Source: Anabaena lutea FACHB-196
GTDB taxonomy: Bacteria > Cyanobacteriota > Cyanobacteriia > Cyanobacteriales > Nostocaceae
Reading direction: 5' to 3'
Assembly: GCF_014698305.1 (NCBI RefSeq)
Contig: NZ_JACJST010000005.1
Coordinates: 124,001-188,000 of the forward strand
Length of the DNA stretch: 64,000 bases
Shown here: positions 8,693 to 17,987 of the stretch, piece by piece
Layout: each line of letters starts with the position of its first letter
Position numbering within the stretch: the stretch's first letter is position 1
Position numbers and translations under genes: made by a program
The notes under the pieces: model-generated
Told to the model about the DNA's origin: nothing
The model's database searches: none
What the model saw: the letters and a program-made list of their open reading frames with translations, nothing else

Positions 8693-9302
8693 AGTCCCTC
8701 ATTCCTCATTTTTAAGAGTTATCAGTTATCAGTTTCATGACTGGGTTTAAGTTCCCCACCATTCGCTTTATCACTCTTAACAGTTCACTTTTCACTGATT
8801 GAACTTTTATAGTCCAACAGTTTTAGATTTTAGATTTTGGATTTTGGATTGATGATTTGTTTTACCCATCAGGGGGAAGATATGAACAGTGCAAACCAAA
8901 CCTAAAATCTATTTAAGAAAACAAGATGTGATTCTTGCATAGCCTGAAAATGGCCAATTTTTACTTAATCTTTTCTAAAGATAACGGTTCTATAGCAGCA
9001 AATTCTGTGTCATTAGTCACTAAAACTGGTATTACACTCAGAGGAATTTGCAAAAATAATCCCAATTTAAAAAGTGATTGAGACTGATGGAAGGAGCGAA
9101 AGCTTATGTAGCAACTTTTGCCAAATCCAAAATCCCAAATCTAAACTGGTATAACTTGTTGTTAATTAAACAGAGAATTTTTTTAAATTATATGAGTCAT
9201 GAGTCATGAGTGCTGAGTTTTCTTTTTTTGAGTGTTGAACCAAAAATAGCTTCAACCCAACACTCATAAATTCATTCAGCACTCAGCACTCTCTACTCAA
9301 CA
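8693..9302. other. Repeat-rich spacer downstream of infB
   Basis: No gene seen. It contains AGTTATC heptads near 8719, a TTTAGAT/TTTGGAT tandem tract at 8821-8850 and a set of inverted and direct repeats at 9190-9300. The last set is built from GAGTGTTGAA / TTCAACCCAACACTC and from TGAGTGCTGAG / CTCAGCACTC. The last group lies directly beyond the infB stop codon but lacks a T-run in the right place for a classical terminator. Confidence 0.5.
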
Positions 9303-12300
9303 CTACTTAGTGAGTGTTAAAGTACGACGCTTGGTGACCATCTGATAGGCTTCGATGATGTCACCTTCAGCCCAGTCATGGAATTTATCAATGTTGATAC
9401 CGCATTCATAACCAGAGTTAACCTCGCGGGCATCTTCTTTAATCCGTTTGAGGGAGTCAAGAACGCCTTCGTAGATCACTTTATTACCACGACGTACTCG
9501 CAGTTTGCAATTACGAACTACCTTACCAGATTGAACATAGCAACCTGCAACTGCGCCACGACCGATGAGGATGACGGCACGTACTTCTGCTTGTCCCAAG
9601 GATTCCTCCACCAATTCTGGCTCAAGAAGACCTTCAAGGGCCCCTTGGATATCTTCCAAGAGTTTGTAGATGATGTTGTATTCCCGCACATCCACACCCG
9701 CTTCATCGGCGGCTTGCCTAGCGCCACTGGCGTAGGTGGTGTTGAAGCCAATGATAACGGCGTTACTAGCAGCAGCTAAGTCGATATCTGTTTCTGTGAT
9801 TTCTCCAGCAGTAGCCAACAGCATCCGAATTTGGACTTCGTTTTGGGGAATTTGCTTGAGAGAGCCGATAATGGCTTCTACGGAACCTTGAACATCTCCC
9901 TTGAGGATCAAGTTGAGTTCTTTCAACTCGCCTTCTTGTGCTTGAGCCGATAGGGTTGTGAGGGTTACACGTCCTTGTAACAAGCGAGATTGGCGTTGTT
10001 TGTCGGCGCGATCGCTTGCTAAAGCTCGTGCTTCTTTTTCGTTCTGGAAGACCTCGAAGTCATCTCCAGCCGCTGGGACATCACTTAAACCCAGTACCTC
10101 AACGGCAAAGGAAGGACTAGCAATTTCTACACGTTTGCCTCTGTCATCAACCATTGCCCGGACTTTACCAAATGCCGAGCCAGCTACCAGCATATCTCCA
10201 ACATGGAGAGTCCCGTTCTGAATCAGCAAGGTAGCAACTGCACCCTTGGCTTTATCCAAATGAGCTTCAATTACTGTTCCCTTAGCCACACGATTTGGGT
10301 TAGCAGATAGTTCTCCTACCTCAGCTACCAGCAAGATCATTTCCAGCAGGGTATCCAGATTTTCGCCCTTGATCGCGCTGACGGGAACCATGATTGTCTC
10401 ACCACCCCAGTCTTCTGCTGTCAGACCATAATTGGTTAGTTCTTGTTTGACACGCTCAGGCTGTGCGCCTTCCTTGTCAATCTTGTTGATTGCGACAACA
10501 ATGGGAACTCCCGCTGCTTGGGCATGACTAATAGCTTCGATAGTTTGGGGACGGACACCATCATCGGCAGCAACTACCAGTACAGCAATATCTGTCACCC
10601 GCGCTCCTCTGGCTCGCATAGCTGTGAAAGCTTCGTGTCCAGGAGTATCTAGGAAGACAATCTGTTGTGGTTTCCCCTCATGTTCCACATCCACATGGTA
10701 TGCACCAATGTGCTGTGTAATACCGCCTGCTTCACCAGCAGCCACCTTAGTTTTGCGAATTGAGTCGAGTAGAGTGGTTTTCCCGTGGTCTACGTGACCC
10801 ATAATTGTCACAACAGGCGGACGGCGAATCAAGTGTTCCAGGTCTGCCACGTCAATCATTTCTGTGACTTTCCTGGCTTCGGCTTCTGGTTCAGTGATTT
10901 CGACTTCGACTTCTAGTTCTTTGGCTACCAGAGTAATTGTCGGAATATCCAGATTTTGGGTGATACTTACGGCCATGCCTTTCATAAACAGGATTTTCAC
11001 AATTTCTGTATCGGCAACGGCCAAGCCTTCAGCCAACTCTTGTACTGTCAGCGGTCCTGTGACGACCAGTTTTGCTGGACGTTCTTGTTTGACCTCTACT
11101 TCTTGTTGACGGCGGTTTTGGTCGCGGTAAGAACCAGATTTTTTATTTCTCGTAGTTGGTGCGGCAGCAACTAATGTTGGTTGCTGTGCAGGACGAGTAG
11201 ACTTGGGCTTAGGAGGACGGGCTATGGAAAGACTGACCTGGACGGTTGCTGGAATTTCCAGACCCTCTTCATCCAGTAAATCATCCTCTTCAAAATCATC
11301 ATCGAGGATGGGTTTGACTCGCTTGCCTTTAGTCCCAATCTTAGCCTTCTCTTTAATCTCGTCAATTATTTCCTCTTCTTGCCACTTTTTGCCACCTTTA
11401 GCTAGGCGAGGTGGTGTGGGACGTTTTAAATCGAGGAGATCAGGTGCGATTGGTGCATCATCCATCCCCTCTTTCTTTGCCCCTGCTCCCACCATGTGTC
11501 TTGGTGGAGTAGCGATTGGCGCAACAGGCGATTCACCAGGACGTGCTGGTCTTGGCCGTTGGACATCCGTTGATGTTCCAGGTGCAGATGGTCTACTTCC
11601 CCTCTGTTCCGGTTTTAGCGGTGAGGGAGTTGAACGAGTCTGCCTTTGTGGTGCTGCCTGCGGGGTCTGATCTGTGGTTGGCTTGCTGACTTTTGGCTTA
11701 GGTTGGTCTCGTTTAAGGATGGGTTTTTCTGCCTGAGATAGCTGCTCACCGGCAGATTCGGTTTCCTCCAAAGGTCTTGTCGGTGGACTCACCAGTTGAG
11801 GTTTTGGTGCTTTTTCTGGTTTTTGCCTTGGGGAAACTACTTTTTCTGGTTTTTCCGCTGCTATTTTTTCCGGTATCGGGTTTGGATTAGGTGTCTGATC
11901 CGGTTCCGCGATATTAGGTTTCTGCGGGGTCTCCGATTGATTCCGGGGTACAGGTCGAGTTGGTGCCGTCGGCTTCATGGGTGAGACTGGTGTAGCGAAA
12001 GGCCGTGGAGGTGAGGGAGAATTGACCATGTCTGATGCCTCCGGCTCCCGAAGGGATACGCCACTCAGGCTATCAGACGAAGCAACTTGGTTATTGTTAG
12101 CAACTGACGCCTCTGGGGCGTTGGAGGTAGTGTTTCTCAATATTTTGGGTTTGCGAATTTCCAAAATTTGCTGTTTATTTGCTGGAGCAGGTCGGTTACG
12201 TCCGCCAGGTTGGGGTGAATTTGGTTTATGACTATTTGTACCTTGTTCCTTTTTTGGCGTGACACTCGTAGTTGCCAGTTTTTCCGCAGCCAGACGAATT

Positions 12301-12440
12301 TGTTCAGCTTCGGATTCTGAAATCGTGCTGCTATGGCTTTTGACCGCAATGTCGAGCTGGTCGCAAATTGCTAATAGCTCCTTGTTATCCAAATTTAATT
12401 CCTTTGATAATTCGTAGATTCTAACTTTGCCGTTGTTCAT
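9303..12440 (-). CDS. infB: Translation initiation factor IF-2
   Basis: GTPase that places initiator tRNA on the 30S subunit and promotes subunit joining. The 1045-aa protein has an IF2N domain at residues 1-50 ([20 protein letters not shown]) and a long Pro/Lys/Glu-rich low-complexity linker to ~residue 450. A second IF2N-like segment ([15 protein letters not shown]) precedes the G domain. G motifs are GHVDHGKT (G1), DTPGHE (G3) and NKID (G4); C-terminal beta-barrel and fMet-tRNA-binding domains follow and end at TLTK. The extended linker is normal for cyanobacteria. It is the last gene of the rimP-nusA-ylxR-infB group, but 487 nt separate it from ylxR, which allows a separate promoter or leader. 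Confidence 0.98.
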   Translation of the reverse strand: MNNGKVRIYELSKELNLDNKELLAICDQLDIAVKSHSSTISESEAEQIRLAAEKLATTSVTPKKEQGTNSHKPNSPQPGGRNRPAPANKQQILEIRKPKILRNTTSNAPEASVANNNQVASSDSLSGVSLREPEASDMVNSPSPPRPFATPVSPMKPTAPTRPVPRNQSETPQKPNIAEPDQTPNPNPIPEKIAAEKPEKVVSPRQKPEKAPKPQLVSPPTRPLEETESAGEQLSQAEKPILKRDQPKPKVSKPTTDQTPQAAPQRQTRSTPSPLKPEQRGSRPSAPGTSTDVQRPRPARPGESPVAPIATPPRHMVGAGAKKEGMDDAPIAPDLLDLKRPTPPRLAKGGKKWQEEEIIDEIKEKAKIGTKGKRVKPILDDDFEEDDLLDEEGLEIPATVQVSLSIARPPKPKSTRPAQQPTLVAAAPTTRNKKSGSYRDQNRRQQEVEVKQERPAKLVVTGPLTVQELAEGLAVADTEIVKILFMKGMAVSITQNLDIPTITLVAKELEVEVEITEPEAEARKVTEMIDVADLEHLIRRPPVVTIMGHVDHGKTTLLDSIRKTKVAAGEAGGITQHIGAYHVDVEHEGKPQQIVFLDTPGHEAFTAMRARGARVTDIAVLVVAADDGVRPQTIEAISHAQAAGVPIVVAINKIDKEGAQPERVKQELTNYGLTAEDWGGETIMVPVSAIKGENLDTLLEMILLVAEVGELSANPNRVAKGTVIEAHLDKAKGAVATLLIQNGTLHVGDMLVAGSAFGKVRAMVDDRGKRVEIASPSFAVEVLGLSDVPAAGDDFEVFQNEKEARALASDRADKQRQSRLLQGRVTLTTLSAQAQEGELKELNLILKGDVQGSVEAIIGSLKQIPQNEVQIRMLLATAGEITETDIDLAAASNAVIIGFNTTYASGARQAADEAGVDVREYNIIYKLLEDIQGALEGLLEPELVEESLGQAEVRAVILIGRGAVAGCYVQSGKVVRNCKLRVRRGNKVIYEGVLDSLKRIKEDAREVNSGYECGINIDKFHDWAEGDIIEAYQMVTKRRTLTLTK

Positions 12441-12927
12441 CCACTCTTTCCCCTTTAATTTACAGTTTTAGCGGATGGTTGCCTGGTTTGTGACATCTCC
12501 ATCCTTTGATCACTGTTTTTTAGGTTGCCCTTGGTGATGTTGCCGGTGCCTCCAATTAGGAAAGAGAGATGTTTCGGTTTACCGCTGGCATCACCACCTA
12601 GACTGGTGGTTAATGGGCATCCACAAAAGTTTTTTCAAGGAAAATTTTGTGAAGAACCCCAACGCCGAACTGCGCTTTAGCGCTACCAGGTTGCCATGCT
12701 AATGGTGCTTGTTTTGCTGATTCTTAGTCTTCCACAACACAATCAAGTAAAACTTTTTGGGAGTATTGCTTCGTCGTCCCTCTTTAGTTTGGGAGCGGCG
12801 CTTGCTTTTTACACCCATTTACTATTTTGGTACTAACCCCAACGATACCAGAGGGTGTGATGAGAGTGCGAATTGTTCGGCTTTCGTCACAATTGCTCTA
12901 GAGATTATCGTTGTCAAGTTGTTCCAA
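12441..12927 (-). other. Long ylxR-infB spacer with hairpin, possible infB leader
   Basis: No gene is seen in this 487-nt stretch although it lies inside a conserved operon. A hairpin at 12533-12595 pairs GGTGATG..GCCGGT with ACCGCTGG..CATCACC. Short GC-richer palindromes such as GCGCTTTAGCGC lie near 12675. It could be an untranslated leader of infB or the relic of a lost gene; some cyanobacteria encode an extra small ribosomal-like protein at this position, and I see no trace of one. Confidence 0.4.
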
Positions 12928-13197
12928 TTAAATTTGATTTTGGGTATTGTTTTGGGTAAGACGCAGCCACAATGTTTGATACAGTGTTTCTGGCACTGTT
13001 CCATGTAGCGATCGCCCTAATCTATTTTTCTTCTGAGCCGCTTGTAGGCAGCTAGTTTGGGGACAAATATAGGCAGAACGCCCCATGCCCTGATCTAATT
13101 GTACCTTTCCAGATGGAAAGACGCGGACTATCCGCCAAAACTCTTCTTTTAATCCTACTCGACGACAACTAATGCAACGCCGATAATTTGGTTTCAT
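12928..13197 (-). CDS. ylxR: YlxR (DUF448) RNA-binding protein
   Basis: An 89-aa basic protein with the family signature RRCISCRRVGLKEEFWRIVR near the N-terminus and the GRSAYICP loop at residues ~40-47, then a helix rich in Lys and Arg. YlxR proteins bind RNA; in Bacillus the homologue (RnpM) modulates RNase P, which is family knowledge only. It lies 141 nt downstream of nusA on the same strand, the conserved order in bacteria. The C-terminal end (LWLRLTQNNTQNQI) is not conserved in the family as I know it. Confidence 0.92.
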   Translation of the reverse strand: MKPNYRRCISCRRVGLKEEFWRIVRVFPSGKVQLDQGMGRSAYICPQTSCLQAAQKKNRLGRSLHGTVPETLYQTLWLRLTQNNTQNQI

Positions 13198-13338
13198 CGG
13201 GCTTATGTTCAGTCAGGTCAGGTGTTTATGGTTGCCAAAAATTAGCTCTTGTCTATTTTGACACCTGACAAATGCTTTCCTGTTTATGTTTGATGGCTGA
13301 CAGTTAACAGACAACAAACTTCCAAAAGCACTTGAGAA

Positions 13339-14616
13339 TTAATTTTCCTCTTTGGTGTCAAAATTATCTTCCTCTAATTCTAATTCGTATTGATTTTCAT
13401 CCTCTAGTTCCTCCATATCATTTTCATCATCCTCCGGTTGATATTTGGCCCTGACAGCCATAAATTTAGCATCCTCTGCTACATGGTCATATTTAGCTTT
13501 ATCTTTAATATCGATTTTCCAACCTGTTAAGCGGGCAGCTAATCGGACATTTTGTCCTTCTTTACCAATAGCTAAACTCAGTTGATCTTCAGCAACTAGG
13601 ACGTGGGTTTGGCGTGTTTCCGGGTCCATCAGGCGCACTTCATCGACCCGTGCTGGACTTAAGGCGTTGGCGATGTAGGTGGCTGGGTCAGGAGACCAGC
13701 GAATTACATCTATTTTTTCTCCCCGCAATTCATTGACTACAACTTGAATTCGTGATCCCCTAGCGCCAATACAAGCCCCAACTGGGTCTACATCACGATC
13801 TAGGGTATCTACTGCAATTTTAGTCCGGGGACCTACGTAACGGGAGGGAGGATTAGCTTCTCTAGCTACTGCCACAATTCGTACTACTTCATCTTCAATT
13901 TCGGGTACTTCGTTGGCAAATAAATAAACTACCAAACCAGCATCGGCACGGGACACTAACAACTGTGGTCCACGTTGCTGACCTTGGGAAACTTTTTTGA
14001 GATAGACCTTAAATGTGGCATTCGCCCGATAATTATCGTTAGGTAATTGTTCCCGCTTTGGTAATTCAGCTTCTACTTCTGGCTGACCAAAACCACTGGC
14101 AACTGCTAAAATCACAGATTGACGCTCAAACCGCAGAACTCTGGCTTGCAGAACTGTTCCTTCTAAATCTTGGAACTCTTCTTGCACCATTTGGCGCTGT
14201 TGATCTCGCAATTTTTGTGCCAATACTTGCTTTGTTTGCATGGCTGCCATGCGCCCAAATTCTCCTTGGTCTGGGGTGACATCCAGTACTACTGAGTCTC
14301 CAGATTGAGCTTCTGGAGCTACTTGTTGCACTTCGTCTAGGGAAATTTGATGGTCGGAGTTGTTAACTGCTTCAACGATGGTTTTAGTAGAAAGAACGCG
14401 AAATCCTTCTCCATCAATATCAAGTTCTACTTCAAAATTATCAAAATAATCTTCATCGAATTGTTTGCGCTCTAAATTTTGGGCGCGACGATAGCGTTCA
14501 TAACCTTTAAGTAGTGCTTCTCTAATAGCTGATTGAACTGCTAATCGGGGTAAGTTCCGCTCACGGCTGATACTTTCAATTAAATCTTTTAATCCAGGTA
14601 AAGTGACCATTGACAT
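13339..14616 (-). CDS. nusA: Transcription termination/antitermination protein NusA
   Basis: Binds RNA polymerase and nascent RNA, affecting pausing and termination. The 425-aa protein has an N-terminal domain (LPGLKDLIESISRERNLPR), an S1 domain (residues ~135-210, EGTVLQARVLRFERQSVIL) and two KH domains, with GARGSRIQVVVNELRGEKID in the first and AIGKEGQNVRLAARLTGWKID in the second. It then ends in a very acidic tail. The C-terminal AR repeats of proteobacterial NusA are absent, as usual in cyanobacteria. ATG at 14616 is chosen over TTG at 14622 because AGGAG lies 8 nt upstream. Confidence 0.97.
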   Translation of the reverse strand: MSMVTLPGLKDLIESISRERNLPRLAVQSAIREALLKGYERYRRAQNLERKQFDEDYFDNFEVELDIDGEGFRVLSTKTIVEAVNNSDHQISLDEVQQVAPEAQSGDSVVLDVTPDQGEFGRMAAMQTKQVLAQKLRDQQRQMVQEEFQDLEGTVLQARVLRFERQSVILAVASGFGQPEVEAELPKREQLPNDNYRANATFKVYLKKVSQGQQRGPQLLVSRADAGLVVYLFANEVPEIEDEVVRIVAVAREANPPSRYVGPRTKIAVDTLDRDVDPVGACIGARGSRIQVVVNELRGEKIDVIRWSPDPATYIANALSPARVDEVRLMDPETRQTHVLVAEDQLSLAIGKEGQNVRLAARLTGWKIDIKDKAKYDHVAEDAKFMAVRAKYQPEDDENDMEELEDENQYELELEEDNFDTKEEN

Positions 14617-14883
14617 AAGCAAGCTCCTTCATTTTCATTTAATCACCCAGGACAATTTTGGATTTTAGATTTTGCTTTTTATAAGGATGTTTGTACAGTA
14701 TCAAGTTGTATCAATATCCCACTATATCCCTTAAAAAAAGGGGAAATAATCTTCTCATTGTTACCCTTCTGACAGGGATTTCAGGGAAGTTAAAAGTATT
14801 TGATACATCACCAATAACTTTTAAAATATCCTCTTACATTCTTATCTAAAACCCCTAAGCTAAAATCTAAAATCTAAACCTGA

Positions 14884-15345
14884 TTAGTGACGCTCATCAA
14901 TCTGCACCCTGGTAATTAGGGAACGGGGAATTCCCACTGCACGACCTTTTTGGTTTAAGTAAACTGTTGTTTCATCCCTGCGAATTAAGTGACCAATCCA
15001 CTCTTGTTGTCCGTTGTGGGGTGGAGAAGTGGAGATAACTACAGGAAATCCCTTAAAGGAAATAAATTCCCTGTCAGTCACCAGTTCCCTCGAAATTCCA
15101 GGGCTAGATACTTCTAACATATAAGCATCTGGAATGATCTCTGCCACATCTAATTCGGCTTCTAAAGCACGGCTCATTCGCTCACAATCATCGAGACCAG
15201 TATCCTGTTGAGGATTACGAATATCTACCCGCAAAACTGGTGGACTTTGATTTGTGTGAAAAACTACGCCTACAATTTCCAATCCGAGTTCTTCTGCTAC
15301 TGGTGTGGCCAAGTCAATAATTTGTGGAACTAAGGGATGAGTCAT
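14884..15345 (-). CDS. rimP: Ribosome maturation factor RimP
   Basis: Needed for 30S subunit maturation. Starting at ATG 15345 gives the usual 153 aa ([21 protein letters not shown]). The frame is open further upstream, but that extension translates the leader hairpins and is not protein-like. Conserved segments are [34 protein letters not shown] and [10 protein letters not shown] in the N- and C-terminal domains. It is the first gene of the rimP-nusA-ylxR-infB group and is preceded by a leader containing a terminator-like hairpin. Confidence 0.95.
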   Translation of the reverse strand: MTHPLVPQIIDLATPVAEELGLEIVGVVFHTNQSPPVLRVDIRNPQQDTGLDDCERMSRALEAELDVAEIIPDAYMLEVSSPGISRELVTDREFISFKGFPVVISTSPPHNGQQEWIGHLIRRDETTVYLNQKGRAVGIPRSLITRVQIDERH

Positions 15346-15356
15346 GCGAGAATTCA

Positions 15357-15445
15357 ATAAAAAAAGTGGGCTTCGACCCACTTCCTGCGATAGGGATATC
15401 TTCCAAGAAGTCTTGTGACGAACCAATGTCGGTTCGCCCCTAACA
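15357..15445 (-). ncRNA. rimP leader with attenuator-like terminator
   Basis: On the minus strand the leader holds a hairpin CGAACC-GACATT-GGTTCG (15419-15436), then a perfect 7-bp terminator stem AAGTGGG-TCGAAG-CCCACTT running into seven U (15359-15383). It ends only about a dozen nucleotides before the rimP ATG. A full intrinsic terminator between promoter and first gene suggests transcription attenuation of the operon. Rfam contains a rimP-leader attenuator in other bacteria; homology to it is not claimed. Confidence 0.6.
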
Positions 15446-15512
15446 TGAGTGTAGCGTATTTTTTTCAGTTATCAGTTATCAGTTGTCTGAACATATGCTT
15501 GCGATCGCAAGG

Positions 15513-16910
15513 CTAAGGACGCAGGGATCGCATTTGTCGTGTTTGCTCGATAATCTGGTCAATATCCTCTTGGGATAAGCGTTGAACGTAGTTAATTTTG
15601 ACTTCTTCTAAAAAGTCATTGAGTAAACTTTGAATTTCTCTCAGTACGTGTTTTTGTTGAAGTTCGGAATTAAATACAGTAGTAAATTTTTCTAATAGTT
15701 GACTTGAAAGTTTGGCTGCTACCGGATCTTTAATGGCGCTAACCAAAGCAATATATAGATTAGTGGTGATTTGAGTTGCTAGTTGCTCACTTAGCTGGAT
15801 TTGTGCCTCTTTCGCTCCTGGCAGCATCAGCAAATTACGATAAAGTGGTACTTGCTGGAAAGCTGTTTCAATGTTGTGACGCAAAATGGCATTAATTTCT
15901 GGCTGAATTTTGGGTAGTACTTGATTGACGATGGTTTGTACCAATAGTCCTGCGATCGCTTCTACTTCATTTATATTATTAATATCTATATAGCTGCGTT
16001 CTTTCTCTGGCTGCAACAGCCAGCGCGTGATCTCACCTCGCTGAATCGATCCTTGCACCTGGTTGATTACTCGCACTACTACAATTTCTGTGATTTCTTC
16101 GGCAAAATTGGCTACTATACCTTGATGAATTTGTCGTCTGACTAAATGTAGACTAATGAACTTTGCTTGATCTAGACGCACCAATACTGGTAATATCCGC
16201 AACCAACGCCAAAACGGAATTAGTAAGAATAAGTCATACCAACGCCACAATATCGCTTCTAACCAGCTTAAATTGGGCTTTTGGCGTTTGGTATAGAAAG
16301 TACGTCCTAGCAAATCTAAACCAAATATGATTAAGAACGGTAAATCAATTAGCCAGAAATTATCCAAAAATTCCCCATTCTCACCTATTTTGCGATAATA
16401 GTTGGTAGCAATCGCAGGGCGAATTTGCTGGTTGAAAAAATTGATTTCTTGAATCCAACCATGCTCAGATAAATACATCTGACTCCAAAAAGTAGCAAAA
16501 GCGCGTTTTGCCGATTCTTGTCCAATGTGTTCCCGCATCCGGTTTTTAATTTTTTCCAGAGAGCCACTCTTACCTGCACCCACAAAGGGATTACTATCAA
16601 TCATCTCGTTACTGAGACGCTTCATTTCCTCTAGCTTGATTTTTACCTCAGGTGAGTTTAGCCCTGTTTGGCTAATCTGTTGTTCTAGTTCAGTTACTGT
16701 TTCTAGATATTTTTTCGTGTCTCGATGGGGTTCAATACCTTTAATAGGGTCATAAATATAAGTAATTTGGGGAATTCTTCGGTAATAGAAATCTCTCCAT
16801 TGTACGTAGCTCATATCAAACAAAACTAAACCTAGGTTAACCGTGGCAGTAATTGCCATTAACCTTTCAAACCATAGATTTCGTTGCTTGGGGGATTTTA
16901 ATTTACGCAT
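15513..16910 (-). CDS. Conserved cyanobacterial membrane protein of unknown function
   Basis: A 465-aa protein. It has one N-terminal membrane helix (RLMAITATVNLGLVLFDMSY), then a soluble helical region (residues ~50-175). A central hydrophobic block follows (FLIIFGLDLLGRTFY and LEAILWRWYDLFLLIPF), ending in WRWLRILPVLVRLDQAKF. That last helix with spaced Arg resembles the S4 segment of voltage-sensor-like modules, but no pore region follows. The C-terminal half (~residues 270-465) is predicted helical and soluble, with AEEITEIVVVRVINQVQGS. I know similar hypothetical proteins only from cyanobacteria. It is not obviously co-transcribed with rimP, whose start is 170 bp away on the same strand upstream/downstream order reversed. 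Confidence 0.7.
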   Translation of the reverse strand: MRKLKSPKQRNLWFERLMAITATVNLGLVLFDMSYVQWRDFYYRRIPQITYIYDPIKGIEPHRDTKKYLETVTELEQQISQTGLNSPEVKIKLEEMKRLSNEMIDSNPFVGAGKSGSLEKIKNRMREHIGQESAKRAFATFWSQMYLSEHGWIQEINFFNQQIRPAIATNYYRKIGENGEFLDNFWLIDLPFLIIFGLDLLGRTFYTKRQKPNLSWLEAILWRWYDLFLLIPFWRWLRILPVLVRLDQAKFISLHLVRRQIHQGIVANFAEEITEIVVVRVINQVQGSIQRGEITRWLLQPEKERSYIDINNINEVEAIAGLLVQTIVNQVLPKIQPEINAILRHNIETAFQQVPLYRNLLMLPGAKEAQIQLSEQLATQITTNLYIALVSAIKDPVAAKLSSQLLEKFTTVFNSELQQKHVLREIQSLLNDFLEEVKINYVQRLSQEDIDQIIEQTRQMRSLRP

Positions 16911-17139
16911 TTATACTTACTAAGTATGGACAACTCACGATCTTTATTTTTTAGCGCTGCCAATAAAATATCCGACTATTGATAGATGTCAAACAAAAAT
17001 TGATTCATAGTGGTTAATAATCAATCAGATTCTAATTAATCAAAATTCATGAATATTTGAAAAATAACAGCTTACAGAAATTTAAGATACTTCTGTTAGC
17101 ATTTCTATTGTGCTGATTTCATCCAAAGGAGTTGTAAGA

Positions 17140-17799
17140 ATGTGGTGTGATTTGGGAAAATCAAAGGCAACTATTGCTGTTATCTGTGTGTTAACAGTTA
17201 GCACTGTGATTTCAGGTACAGCGTTTGCTGCCCGTCAGCGTAATTACAAGCCGCAAGAATTTAGGGCTGTACTGCGTGGCTTGGGCTATAAGGTCACAGT
17301 AACAAATGATTCATTGACTGATGAGGAAACTAAAAAAGCAATTAGCGAGTTTCAAAAAGGCTACAGGTTAAATGTTGATGGTCAAGCAGGCCCAAAAACG
17401 CAGGCTTTTGCAGCTAACATTGTGCAAATTCTCCAAGGGAATTTAAATGCTGTGCTCAAGCCTAATCCTCTTCTGCCCCGCGATCAATTTTACAGCACTC
17501 GGTTGGAAGAATTAGTGAAGGAGTATCAGAAAAAAAATCAATTAACGGAAACTGGTATTGCTGATTTAGCACTTCGTCAAAAATTGAATGAAGAGGCTAA
17601 GACAGTTATCGGCCTACCAACAACACCGACTGCTACACCGATGGCTAAACCAACTGCTACACCGACGGCTAAACCAACAGTTAAACCGACTGCTAAACCA
17701 ACAGCTACACCATCACCAACCGCTACACCAACACCAACAGCTAAACCAACAGCTACACCATCACCAACCGCTACACCAACACCAACACCAACCCCCTAA
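17140..17799 (+). CDS. Secreted peptidoglycan-binding-domain protein with Thr/Pro tail
   Basis: ATG 17140 is preferred over an upstream GTG because AAGGAG lies 8 nt before it and a signal peptide (IAVICVLTVSTVISGTAFA) begins soon after. The mature part carries one peptidoglycan-binding 1 domain (FRAVLRGLGYKVTVTNDSLT, AISEFQKGYRLNVDGQAGP) and a partial second one (LEELVKEYQKKNQLTETG). The last ~65 residues are a low-complexity TPTATPTAKPT tract that probably spans the wall or is glycosylated. The tract is encoded by tandem DNA repeats. No catalytic domain is present, so a wall-binding role is inferred. Confidence 0.8.
   Translation: MWCDLGKSKATIAVICVLTVSTVISGTAFAARQRNYKPQEFRAVLRGLGYKVTVTNDSLTDEETKKAISEFQKGYRLNVDGQAGPKTQAFAANIVQILQGNLNAVLKPNPLLPRDQFYSTRLEELVKEYQKKNQLTETGIADLALRQKLNEEAKTVIGLPTTPTATPMAKPTATPTAKPTVKPTAKPTATPSPTATPTPTAKPTATPSPTATPTPTPTP
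17620..17796 (+). repeat. Coding tandem repeat (Thr-Pro-Ala-Lys tract)
   Basis: Repeats of CCAACAGCTACACC / CCAACACCAACAGCTAAA type units, including a near-exact duplicated block of about 48 bp (PTATPSPTATPTPTAK). Such a tract is prone to length change by slippage or recombination. Confidence 0.85.
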
Positions 17800-17850
17800 G
17801 CTGCTGATTTATTTCTTCTTAAGGTCTGTCTTTTGGCTTGGGTAGAAAGG

Positions 17851-17901
17851 AAAGACGGTCATCATCAAGCATAAAAATATACTAAATGGTGAACCGTCTT
17901 T
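17851..17901. terminator. Inverted repeat between convergent genes
   Basis: AAAGACGGT and ACCGTCTTT pair over a 33-nt loop between the peptidoglycan-binding gene (plus) and the GT10 gene (minus). On the minus strand it is followed by a pyrimidine tract (TTTCCTTTCT), so it may terminate the GT10 transcript. Confidence 0.45.
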
Positions 17902-17987
17902 CACTCCTGACTCCTGAACCGATAGCGCAGCTTGGCGTAAGCCATAGATCTGCGAAGCGTCTCCCGACTCCTGAATTCTGCTGTAAC

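Noticed and set aside
9214-9270. Terminator for infB from GAGTGTTGAA / TTCAACCCAACACTC
   Set aside because: A stem exists, but on the minus strand it is followed by A's, not T's, so it does not qualify as an intrinsic terminator.
9378-9779. Several plus-strand frames inside infB (also at 9958, 10443, 11203, 11977)
   Set aside because: They are antisense shadows of infB codon usage; none has a start context or motif.
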